DNA of 64,000 nucleotides from Fragilaria crotonensis (taxonomy: Eukaryota; Bacillariophyta; Fragilariophyceae; Fragilariales; Fragilariaceae), in the NCBI GenBank assembly GCA_022925895.1, contig JAKSYS010000106.1, positions 55,618-119,617 of the forward strand, read 5' to 3'. Shown piece after piece: positions 43,315-53,216 of the stretch (positions are counted from its first letter, which is position 1; the number at the start of each line of letters is the position of its first letter). The notes beneath the pieces were generated by a model. That model was not told where the DNA came from, did no database searches, and saw only the letters and a list, made by a program, of their open reading frames with translations. Made by a program: the position numbers and the translations under genes.

Positions 43315-44989
43315 ATGACACCAAGTGTTTCTGGTTGCGACGTTGATGACGAGGATAGCCCCGGCAGTGTCTCTTCAGATGCAGGCGGGTCATCCGTTCC
43401 ATTCCCCCCAGCTGAACAACAAGAAGTAAGTCCGCTTGCTCCTGCTGATGAGGACTTGTTGTGCCCGTGTCAGCAAGAATACGAGGATTCTGGAAATGAT
43501 AAGAAAACACTCTACTTGATGCGCTTTGGTCTCAATCACAGCGATGCACCGCTGTGCTTGTTTGAAATGCCACGATGGTCGCTAGTTCCGAAGTCGTCGC
43601 TGCGCCCCAAGAAAACCGACTTTGCAGTTGAAGTGCACAGCTCTACAATATACTTCCTACCCCACGTCCACGAAACTGGACTCAGAAGACCACCATAAAG
43701 TGGCTGAAAGCAAATCCAGTTTGGAATGTAAGTGACGTTGAGTTCCTTACAACTGAGGTAAGGAGACGTCGCAATGTGTTAGAAAGAGCTCAGCTTATGC
43801 AACAAGCAAATGGTGAATCAAGTACAGGCGGTGCTACTGGTGGAAGGAACTGCCAAGGAGCTGATCCTTATTTGCAAGTGATCATGTGTCTCACACAGGA
43901 TCATGTGAAGTGTCTATTTTTAACCCGAGCAAATGTGCGAACGCGACGAGAGAAAGATGGACATAATAGTGAAATTAGGTACAAAGAGGAAGGAAGGATT
44001 GCATGCTGCAATGTTATTGTTGTTTCATTTTTGGCGCAAGAAGCAAGCCCACTCTAACTTATTTGTCCGTCTTCATCAAATATGAGACCAAAGACTGTTT
44101 TTGAAGTCATCGCTGATTTATGGAATAGTCCTGACAGTAATCCTGTTGCCCCTCCGTCGAATTGCAATATTGATTTCCATACCGCTACTATCTGTTCATA
44201 TGAACAGGTGGCAGCACTTTCTCCAGCAACGCCACAGCGAATCAAGGGCATCTTCACCTTGATGCGCTCAGACTTGCTTCGAGTCGTCACAAGGTGAGAA
44301 CAGAGCGGGCAGGGCGAAGGGGGGATCGACAATTTTGATGAGAGACAAGAGGAGCAGCAGGAGGAAACGCGTCTCCAGATGCATACGATGACAACAATGA
44401 TTCAAAGCAGCATCAAAGAAACATTGGGTCTCTCAAAGACGACCGGCTCGTGCACTACAAACACGAGCTGCGTTTCTGAATGGTGGACCATCATATGTTC
44501 TTTATTTTGCTCTGGGAGGTTGCAGATAACCAACAATTACTCAACTTATCACTGCAACGCCTCAATAACAGCACGGGTGCTTCTGATGCATCCTGTGCTG
44601 TGAGTACAGCAGCAAGCACCAGCAGTGCCGGCAGTCATCGCAAACCCCGCCATCAAGATAATTCTCCGGACTACGACGAATTGGTGTTGCGTCCTCTTGT
44701 ACAGTCGATTCAGGAATTGGCTGAGTGCCAACGCCAGTTGGTTGTTGATCGTTCTGACGATCGACGTCATGAACGACGCTTACTGCAACAGCAAACGCAG
44801 GAGTCTACAGAACGCGGGCTATGGCAAGAACCTCGTTTCCGTCGGAAAGCCGAACTGTCTGATTTGGCACGAAAATATAGAACGATGAATGCTGAGCTTG
44901 ATCCTAATGATGAGAGGAGTGCTCGGCTGTCGGAGTTTTACATCAACGAATGTCGAATAATTGAAGAAGAGGCAGATACGTCAACTTGA
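43315..44989 (+). pseudogene. Harbinger accessory (second-ORF) protein, broken
   Basis: Starts MTPSVSGCDVDDEDSPGS at 43315, with an acidic Ser-rich N-terminus. A conserved-looking module follows in another frame (WTQKTTIKWLKANPVWNVSD, then CLTQDHVKCLFLTRANVRTR). A GT-AG intron at 43979-44086 (phase 2) splices to PKTVFEVIADLWN, then SYEQVAALSPATPQRIKGIF. An in-frame TGA at 44295 stands where EQSGQGEGG follows in the same frame. After a further shift, the C-terminal part (44480-44989) is a charged helical region ending NECRIIEEEADTST. Such proteins partner the Harbinger transposase in DNA binding and nuclear import. The break points show this copy is inactive unless they are consensus errors. 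Confidence 0.6.
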
Positions 44990-45270
44990 ACAGCAGCAGG
45001 AGCTTCACCAACAACCAAACACGCAGGACAGTAGCAACAGCGACTAGCTAATAGAAGTAGAAATTTGGAATGAACACATGCAACAAATTTCTTACCTAGA
45101 AGTACTTGAGACTTGTTGTGCTAGAGATGGTCAAGTAAGACGAACAGATGCAATAAACAAATACAAACGGTCGTCACGTCGTAATGGTATACCCTCGCTC
45201 TCCGCCATGATATTGTAGCGTCGTTGCCGGTTATAACGACCGTTGCTACCAACAATATCATCAAAATGCT

Positions 45271-46519
45271 TCACCCATCTAACAATTGACAAGGAGTTCT
45301 GCCGCGATTCAAGTCATGGTGTAATTCTGCTGTTGCAACCAATGCTGGAATAGCTCCATGTACCTCACTTCGTAATCCTGCGGTTGCAACCAATGGAATA
45401 GCTCCATGCACCTCACTTTGCCACTCATCTGATGCAGTGGAAGGAGCAACCGTATCATCACAATCAATACAATAATTGTGAAGTTTTGCAAGTGCAATCA
45501 CAAGTGCAACGACCTTTTTATACTCACATTCACTGGTGTTGGGCTTCTGAGTATTGCCCACCTAGTACATGTGTCCATATTCCAAATGCACATTCGACGC
45601 GTATTTGCAACTGTGAGTGGGAGAAATTATAGGAGTCTTTGGTTCCACCCGAAATGGCAGGATACGGTGTTGCCATGTACGGTGTAATCAAGTAGGCGTT
45701 GTCACCAAACAAGCACAATCCTGGAGCCAAAATACCACCATCCTCCAATTCTGGAAGAGGGACATCCCTTAAAATGCGAGACAATCAGCACCTGGGTACT
45801 GGATTGATATGTCCAGAAAACAACCCCGGACATCAGACACAGCTTGACAGCTCAGCCCTTCCTTTTTCTTTCGTGAACAGATGAATTTCCCTGGGCTACG
45901 TTCCGAATCTTCGCTGTCTTCATTGGAAGGTTTATGAATCCAAACAGGGATTCCATCAATGGCACCTGCACAGCACTGAAAATCAGCACCTGATACTTTG
46001 CAAAAACCATCAGCCAAAGCGTGCTGTGCGTACATCGTGGTCATCAGGCAGGATATGCGATTGCGAATCCGGGACCAGCAGCTGTTCATTGTATCGGTGT
46101 GATCAATACCATACGAAGTCATAATGATGTCATACGGAGAGCCACCAGCAAACCATCGAATTGCACAGGCAAGCCGGACATCTGGAGTGATTTGTCCATT
46201 TGGGATAAATCTAGCTAATGGTCCCTTTCTCTCCGGATGCTGTAATGATATAATGACGAAGGATATTTACAAGACGCTTGAAAGTGTTATATTTCATTCG
46301 ATAAGCCCTCCGGAAGTAAACTCTACCAAGTTCTTTGTATTCATCCTGAACCGAGCTTTGCGTACGTGCTCTAAATGATGGACGTCCAGGGACAGATCCT
46401 CGATTTGTCATTGTTCGCCTTCTTCTAAACATGTGGCGCCAAACTGCGGTACCAACTACGACAGCCGCCGCGTTTGCAACAAGGTTTGACACTGATGATG
46501 AATAGCTACTCTCTGTCAA
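45271..46519 (-). pseudogene. PIF/Harbinger (HARBI1-like) DDE transposase, broken
   Basis: Reads from MTESSYSSSVSNLVANAAAV (46519) through YFRRAYRMKYNTFKRLVNIL, the N-terminal helical region. After a one-base shift near 46231 it continues IPNGQITPDVRLACAIRWFA to the first catalytic Asp (CCAGAIDGIPVWIHK). The second Asp is in LFGDNAYLITPYMATPY and the Glu in QLQIRVECAFGIW, separated by shifts near 45775 and 45550. The tail (KKVVALVIALAKLHNYCIDC) is typical of DDE_Tnp_4. The C-terminus contains a local duplication (SEVHGAIP...VATA twice, about 45330-45420). The family match is strong; the frame breaks mean no full protein as written. Confidence 0.8.
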
Positions 46520-46738
46520 GCAAAGAGGAGACTTTCTTTCTCCTTTTGATGTTGGAAATTATCATTGTCATGATCACAACTTAAAGCATATGCGATGGTG
46601 CTAGAAGATAACAACTGTTGTACTAGCTACTTGTTGTGCATACGTATGCAGGGAGGTACTCACCATTGACTTCTTGAAGGAAACTTGGGAGTTTGAAACT
46701 TCGATTCGACACATTCTTTTTTGTCGCATGGACACAAC

Positions 46739-46816
46739 TTCACGGTGACAAAAATCGAACCTAAATTAAACTGGTTATGTGCACTTGGAAACTTGGATGT
46801 AAAAATTCTTGCGTGG
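46739..46816 (-). repeat. Right terminal inverted repeat of the Harbinger element, inner part
   Basis: Inverse of 42940-43019. The outer eleven bases lie beyond the Copia element at 53206-53216. Confidence 0.8.
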
Positions 46817-47020
46817 ATGAATAAGTGGAGTGGTACTGTCATACTGACTGGTATGACGGTACTTACTAGCCGTTACAGTGTGGCGTTAGCGATAGATCGA
46901 TTGTGTGTGTACGATGTTTTAACATCGCACTTATCTTAGGATTATCTGTTTTATCTGTTACCTTTCTCTTTCTTTGAGTAAGTCCATTGCAGCGTTTCAT
47001 TGCGCTGCTAGAGTTATACA
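46817..47020 (+). repeat. 5' LTR of the Copia element
   Basis: 204 bp, TG...CA termini. Near-identical to 53002-53205 (three substitutions and one T-run length change seen). Confidence 0.9.
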
Positions 47021-47035
47021 GTTTATCAGACCCAA
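47021..47035 (+). promoter_or_regulatory. Putative primer-binding site of the Copia element
   Basis: GTTTATCAGACCC directly follows the LTR and resembles the TGGTATCAGAGC type of initiator-Met primer site used by Copia elements. Partial match only. Confidence 0.4.
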
Positions 47036-47323
47036 TGCTGTATCAGCATGGGCAACAGTATGGGCAACAGCGAGAGCGAGAGCGTGCTGTAGCATTTGAT
47101 TTAACGATTTGAAGTCGTTGGCGTTCGCATTCTCGTTTTCGTTGATGACGATCAACCATGGGCACGAGAGACGCCACTCGGCGAACGCATGAGGGTATCC
47201 TCCTTGCATTCAAAGCGAGCTAGCGGCCTCGAGAGGCTGATCACCTTGAGATGGCAATAGCGATGAAGCGTGAGCCCACACGTATATAACTAACCCATCC
47301 ATGTAATTGGATTTCTCAGTATA

Positions 47324-48766
47324 ATGGCTGAAGCGATTGTTGCGATCGAGGGCATTCCGTTTGTCCTCCAGACGATTGGTTTTAATGTGGATGAAATTAA
47401 CGGAGTCATGGAAGCCGGACTCGCTGAGTTCGAGGATTTCCGCTACTTAGTTGAGAAGGATATCCGTGACATGGCAGATGAGTTTGGAAAGCGTTCCGTG
47501 GCTCAAGGACGTATTGTTTTTGGCCTTGGAAGGACGAAGAAGTTGACTGGGGTGATGCATTGGGTCCAGGATCGATTCAGAGCAAACGATGTTCCTTCCC
47601 ATGAGGACTTTAACGAGCCAGCATTATTCGAAGCGCTGAGCTTGGCTCAGATCCGGAAGTCAGACATCGACCTCGTGGACACAAACACAAAGGCGGCCAA
47701 CCCTGGCAAGTTTAAAGATGAGCGTAAGTGGCCAGAGTGGGAAAAGTCTTTTATTAATTATCTATCGGTGATCCCAGGCGTGAGTGGCATTCCACTGTCA
47801 TACATCGTCCGGGATGAAGAGTTTCCCGCTGAGGGATTGATATATGCAAACTTCAATGATCGTATGATCAACAGGGCGCCATTGACGGGGCAATATTACA
47901 TTGCCGATGCCAGGCGCGTCCATAACCTGCTTGTTGGGTTTTTACAGGGTGAGAATACGGAGAATTGGATCCGCAACATAGCGAGGTACCAGGATGGGCG
48001 TCGAGACATGATTGCTTTGCGCAGGCATTATGCCGGTGAAGGCAATTCCACTCGGCGTATCGCGGATGCGAAGCGCCTGCAGGCTTCACTACACTACAAA
48101 ACAGAGCGAGCGTTACCTTTTAACAAGTTTTTGACTCGCCAAAAGATGTTTACCATCTTCGAAGACGAGAACGAACCCTTGACTGAAAGGGCCAAAGTGG
48201 ATGAACTTTTGTCGAAAGTGCAGGCAACCACGTTGGGTGCGGCTGTCGCTCAACTGCGCTATCAGCTTAACACCGTTGGCGTTACGTTTACGGTGGCAGC
48301 TAATCACCTTAACGCAGAGATTTCCCAAACCTCTGATTATCAACTAGCGCGTAAGATCAGTGCTGTGGGCACTGGCGACGGTCGCGGTAACAGTACCGGT
48401 GGCCGCGGTCGAGGTGGTCGCGGTGGTCGGACTGGCGGGCGCGGGCGCGGCGGGCGCAGTGGCCGTGGCAGCAACAGTAAAGCTAGTACCGGATATTACT
48501 CTGCGGCGGAATGGGAGAAATTGTCGTACGAAGAACGTGACAAGATTCGCAAGGAGCGCGACAAAAAGGGTGAACAAGGTGGATCCAAACGCAACATATC
48601 CGAATTAACAACCAAGCAATTGACCACTGCGTTAATCAGTTCGTTACAAAAAGTAAGCGAATCGGACGACGCTACGGAAAAGGCGGAAACACCTCAGAAA
48701 TCTAATCAAGCAGGCAATGCCTTTGGCGGACGAGAAGGAGCGAAGCGACAGAAGAACTCAGAGTGA
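47324..48766 (+). CDS. Copia gag with RGG-rich nucleic-acid-binding tail
   Basis: 480 residues, open from MAEAIVAIEGIPFVLQTIGF to a TGA at 48764. The middle (NLLVGFLQGENTENWIRNIA and following) is the helical capsid-like region. Instead of a CCHC zinc knuckle, the C-terminal third has an Arg-Gly-Gly tract (GRGRGGRGGRTGGRGRGGRS, about residues 355-385). This is followed by GYYSAAEWEKLSYEERDKIR, a phrase I associate with diatom CoDi gag proteins. It is in the same frame as the start of pol, with only nine bases between the TGA and the next ATG. An RNA-packaging role for the RGG tract is inferred from RGG-box proteins. Confidence 0.85.
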   Translation: MAEAIVAIEGIPFVLQTIGFNVDEINGVMEAGLAEFEDFRYLVEKDIRDMADEFGKRSVAQGRIVFGLGRTKKLTGVMHWVQDRFRANDVPSHEDFNEPALFEALSLAQIRKSDIDLVDTNTKAANPGKFKDERKWPEWEKSFINYLSVIPGVSGIPLSYIVRDEEFPAEGLIYANFNDRMINRAPLTGQYYIADARRVHNLLVGFLQGENTENWIRNIARYQDGRRDMIALRRHYAGEGNSTRRIADAKRLQASLHYKTERALPFNKFLTRQKMFTIFEDENEPLTERAKVDELLSKVQATTLGAAVAQLRYQLNTVGVTFTVAANHLNAEISQTSDYQLARKISAVGTGDGRGNSTGGRGRGGRGGRTGGRGRGGRSGRGSNSKASTGYYSAAEWEKLSYEERDKIRKERDKKGEQGGSKRNISELTTKQLTTALISSLQKVSESDDATEKAETPQKSNQAGNAFGGREGAKRQKNSE

Positions 48767-48775
48767 CTCGCAGCG

Positions 48776-51700
48776 ATGTCAGAGTGTAGCTGCGTAGCAG
48801 CATACCGCACATCCGCACGCAGACTCCAAAATTCAAGTATTAAATCCCTTGCATCTATATCTAACATTCTTACTACTAACACAGCGCGAAACGAACTCGA
48901 TACACATGCAGACACGTGTGCACTCGGTTCGAACTTCATTATCTTACACTATACAGGACGTGTGTGTGACGTTGCACCTTACAATGCGCAAGCGTATGAA
49001 CCACAGCGTAACATCCCAATTGTGACGGCGGCCACCGCATACACAGACCATGAAACCGGTGAAGTATTCATCATTGTTATCAATGAAGCGCTATGGTTTG
49101 GGGACACTCTCACAAACTCTCTCATCAACCCCAATCAGTTGCGCTACGCTGGCACTCATGTTCAAGACAACCCCTTTGACTCTGCGCCGCTGTCGATCAA
49201 TGCCGATGGTTTAACAATACCACTACTCACTCATGGCACAAATATATACTTTGAAACCACGGTACCCTCACAACAAGAACTAGATAAGTATCCCCATATT
49301 CATCTAATACTCGACACCGAATGGGATCCGCATTCCGTTCGTCTTTCAGCGATGCGAACTGCGGAGGCGGAAATGAACATCGGTGACATCGGTGACGGTA
49401 TGGTGCCAGGATTGAAACAAATTTCCTCGGTTTTCAGTGCCAATCGAATGGCGGAATTATTGCCACAGAAACGAAACATCAAGGCGATAGATGTGGAATC
49501 GAGGAAAACATTTCGGTCTAACGAGCGGCATCCAATGATATCTAGCAAACAATTAAGCGAGCGATGGGCAATTGGATTGAATCAGGCAAAACAAACGATC
49601 AAAGTAACAACACAGCGAGGTGCAAGATCAGCAATATTACCATTGAGTCGACGTTACAGAACTGACCGAATGTATCATCAAAAGAAACTGAGAGGCCCTA
49701 AATTTTATACGGACACATTGTTTGGACGTTGTAAGTCTGTGTCTAACAACACTTGTGCTCAAATATTTGCGAACGAACATCAATTTGTCAAAGCGTACCC
49801 CATGGAAAGCAAGGCGAAGGCAGGAAAAGCGTTACGTCAGTTCATCAGAGACTTCTGAGTGCCCGAAAGGTTAACATCTGACGGTGCAAGCGAGCAAGTT
49901 GGTGCTAACACTGACTTCATGAGAAACATCAGGAAGTATGAAATTGAACATCACGTCAGTGAACCTGGAAGGCCTCAGCAGAATTGAGCGGAATCAGTAA
50001 TAAGAGAGGTAAAGAGGAGATGGTTTAGACTGATGGTGAAACAGAAAGTCCCGAAACGACTCTGGGACTATGGTATAGTATGGGTGTGCGAGCGAGGTAA
50101 TGTCTTTAACTGCAAACTCCTCATTTTCTCTTGACGGCCAAACACCGATGGAAGAAGTAACGGGCGAGACGCCTGATATCTCAGAGTATCTCGACTTCAC
50201 ATTCTACAATTGGGTGTGGTACAAGGACAACGCCGGAGTCGGCGACAATATGTTCGGGAGATGGCTTGGAGTGTCCCATCGAATCGGTAATCTTATGTCC
50301 TATTGGGTTTTAACAGCGAATGGTCGAGTGATCTCAAGAACAACAGTTCAGAGAGTCACGAATCTGGAGTTAGCGACAACAGAAGTGAAAGAAAGGAGCA
50401 AAGAATACACCGACCGAGTTAACGAAATGCTCAAGGAGGACAATTATATCATACAAGGGGACGAAAATGAGATGCGACTTCAAGATTGGGATGGATATAC
50501 AGATGACGGTGACGATCAATTCGGGGATGAACATGGGCAGATTGTGAATGACCCCGATGTCCCGGAGGCAGACGCTGATTTTACACCAGACACGATTGGC
50601 AATCAGTACTTGAATAAGGAGATAGCGGTAGCGGATGAGGAAGGAAGAGTACAATACGGTAAAGTTACAAAGCGACTGGGACGCGGAAGGCCGACCAATT
50701 GGTATGGCCGCAGACAACCCTTTGCTCGACACGCGCGCATACGCGGTCGAAAATCCAGACGGGCGTGAACAATCATTGACTGCTAACCTGATTGCACAAA
50801 GTTTATATTCACAGATTGACGAAGAGGGAAACAAGCACTTACTACTCGATGACATTATTGATTACAAGCGAAACGAGACAGCGATAGACAAAGAGGATGC
50901 ATTTGTTATCATGAAGAACGGCGTAAGGCGAAGGAAAGAAACAACACAAGGTTGGAGTTTGCTCTGTCAATGGAAGGACAGGAGCTCCAACTGGATTGCA
51001 TTAAAGGACGCCAGATTATCATACCCGGTGCTCGTCGCCGAATATGCTGTGGCCAATCGTATCGACGATGAGCCAGCGTTTGCGTGGTGGGTGCAGGATG
51101 TATTAAAGAAGCGCGACCGAATCATTGCAAAAGTCAAGTCAAAGTACTGGCAAACACAATTTTAATTGGCATCAAGATCCCTAAGACAGTTCAAGAAGCG
51201 TTGCAATTTGACAAAGAGAACAATGACCACTTGTGGTGGGAAGCGATATGCAAAGAAATGAAGAATGTGAGACCAGCGTTTGAAAAATGGGAGAAGAGCC
51301 CAGGTGAGTTACCGCCAGGATTTCAAAAGATTAAGTGTCATATGATATTCGACATCAAAATGGGCGAGAACTTTAGAAGGAAAGCGAGACTTGTTGCGAA
51401 TGGTAACGAAACTGAAGCGCCAGCGACCTTGACGTATTCGTCCGTGGTGTCACGTGACTCGGTAAGAATTGCCTTGACCATTGCTTCATTGAATCAACTC
51501 GAAATTTTAGCGTGCGATATCCAGAATGCATATTTGACTGCCGATTGCCGGGAAAAGATATACATCATTGCCGGACCGGAATTTGGATCCGAGGAAGGTA
51601 AAGTAATGATCGTGCGTAAGGCTCTCTACGGGCTCAAAACCAGTGGCGCGGCATTCCGAGCGCACTTGGCCGAGACCCTCTATGATTTAAGCTATACACC

Positions 51701-52861
51701 TTCGCGCGCAGATCCTGACGTTTGGATTCGCCCGGCAGTCAAGCCGGACGGGTTCAAGTACTATTACGAAATGGTACTTGTGTATGTTGATGACATCCTT
51801 TGTATCTCTCATGATCCGAAATCAACGATGGCCGGAATCCAAGAAACGCTCAAGTTGAAAGACGACAAAATCGAAAAGCCAGAAAATTATCTTGGAGCGC
51901 AGCTAGCACAAATGGTGATTGGAGGACAAACCTGTTGGACAATGTCGTCACATGACTATGTCAAAGCAGCAGTGGCGAATGTGGAGGCCGCACTCGATGC
52001 GTCCGGACAGCGATTACCATCACGGTGCACGACACCAATACAGTCTAACTACAGGCCGGAATTAGATACGACATCGGAGTTGAATCTGAAGGGTATGCGA
52101 TACTATCAGGAACAGATTGGCGTATTGAGATGGGCGGTAGAGCTTGGTAGGATTGACATTGCTATGGAGATTTCGATGCTTTCTACTCACCTTGCAGCGC
52201 CGAGAGAAGGGCATTTACAACAAGTATACCATTGCTTTGCGTACCTCAAGGCCAAACCAAAGAGGACACTTGCGTTTGACTCACAACATCCTATCATCGA
52301 CGAATCGAGATTTGTTCAATGCGATTGGCATGATTTCTATCGAGGAGCACAGGAGCCGATTCCAGGGGACGCAGCACCTGAACCCAGAGGTAATGCTGTA
52401 TCTACTCACTGTTTCGTTGACGCTGATCACGCTGGCAACAGAGTGACGCGGCGTTCGCAATCTGGAATTCTCTTATTTGTAAACAGGGCCCCTATTTTAT
52501 GGTTTAGTAAAAGGCAGAACACTGTCGAGACATCAACGTTTGGAAGCGAGTTTGTGGCGATGCGTATTCGGTGGAATTGATTGAGGCATTGCGGTACAAG
52601 TTGCGCATGTTCGGAGTGCCAATAGAAGGCGCAACGAATGTTTTCTGTGATAACGAAGCCGTAGCGAAGAACGCGATTTATCCGGAATCTACTTTGAAGA
52701 AAAAGCATAATGCGATTGCTTATCATCGAACGCGAGAGGCGGTGGCGGCGGGAACCATTCGAGTGACCAAGGAAGATGGCAAGACCAATTTGGCGGATGT
52801 GTTGACCAAGCCGCTCCCTCAGGTGACGAAAGAGTTATTGTGCGACAAGTTTATGTATTGA
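48776..52861 (+). pseudogene. Copia pol polyprotein, frameshifted and with internal stops
   Basis: Domains in order: protease active site LDTHADTC (about 48893, in frame with gag); pre-integrase and integrase core (TSDGASEQ, then AESVIREVKRRWFRLM) interrupted by TGA at 49856 and 49985; integrase C-terminal part with EEVTGETPDISEYLDF and GRWLGVSHRIGNLMSYWVL (frame change near 50097). After further changes near 50680 and 51160 comes the reverse transcriptase, with CDIQNAYLTA, KALYGLKTSGAAF and the catalytic YVDD (about 51784-51795). RNase H (CFVDADHAGNRVTRRSQSGI, then VFCDNEAVAKNAI after a shift near 52565) ends in NLADVLTKPLPQ. No full polyprotein can be made from this copy as written. Confidence 0.88.
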
Positions 52862-52993
52862 GCGACGAACAGCCTAGGTTCATCGGTCGCCATTCGGCGT
52901 CGGTTAACTCCTGGACATGCAATGACATGTGGCTTCATTATACCAGGTCGATTTATTACGGGCGAACAATTACCCTGCGACGTGATATTGTTC

Positions 52994-53000
52994 GAGGGGA
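52994..53000 (+). promoter_or_regulatory. Polypurine tract of the Copia element
   Basis: GAGGGGA lies one base before the 3' LTR, the usual plus-strand primer position. Confidence 0.6.
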
Positions 53001-53001
53001 C

Positions 53002-53205
53002 TGAATAAGTGGAGTGGTACTGTCGTACTGACTGGTATGACGGTACTTACTAGCCGTTACAGTGTGGCGTTAGCGATGGATCGATTGTGTGTGTACGATG
53101 TTTTAGCATCGCACTTATCTTAGGATTATCTGTTTTATCTGTTACCTTTCTCTTTTCTTTGAGTAAGTCCATTGCAGCGTTTCATTGCGCTGCTAGAGTT
53201 ATACA
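53002..53205 (+). repeat. 3' LTR of the Copia element
   Basis: 204 bp, same ends as the 5' LTR. Confidence 0.9.
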
Positions 53206-53216
53206 TGGACACCGCC

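Larger units (their letters stand above)
46817..53205 (+). mobile_element. Copia-type LTR retrotransposon (CoDi-like), 6.4 kb
   Basis: Two 204-bp LTRs (TGAATAAG...TTATACA) flank gag and pol in Copia order (protease, integrase, reverse transcriptase, RNase H). TGGA is present on both sides (46813-46816 and 53206-53209), a 4-bp or imperfect 5-bp duplication. The LTRs differ at only about four positions, so insertion is recent, yet pol has about four frame changes and two stops. The element sits inside the right inverted repeat of the Harbinger transposon. Confidence 0.92.
42940..53216. mobile_element. PIF/Harbinger DNA transposon, interrupted by a Copia element
   Basis: Long inverted repeats begin GGCATTGTCCACGCAAGAA at 42940 and, on the other side, GGCGGTGTCCACGCAAGAA read leftwards from 53216. 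The right repeat is split by the Copia insertion (46817-53205). Without it the element is about 3.9 kb. It carries the two convergent genes usual for Harbinger elements: an accessory DNA-binding-type protein (43315-44989, plus) and a DDE transposase (45271-46519, minus). Both are frameshifted. The 3-bp target duplication expected for the family could not be confirmed from the flanks (TCA on the left, ACA on the right). Confidence 0.82.
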
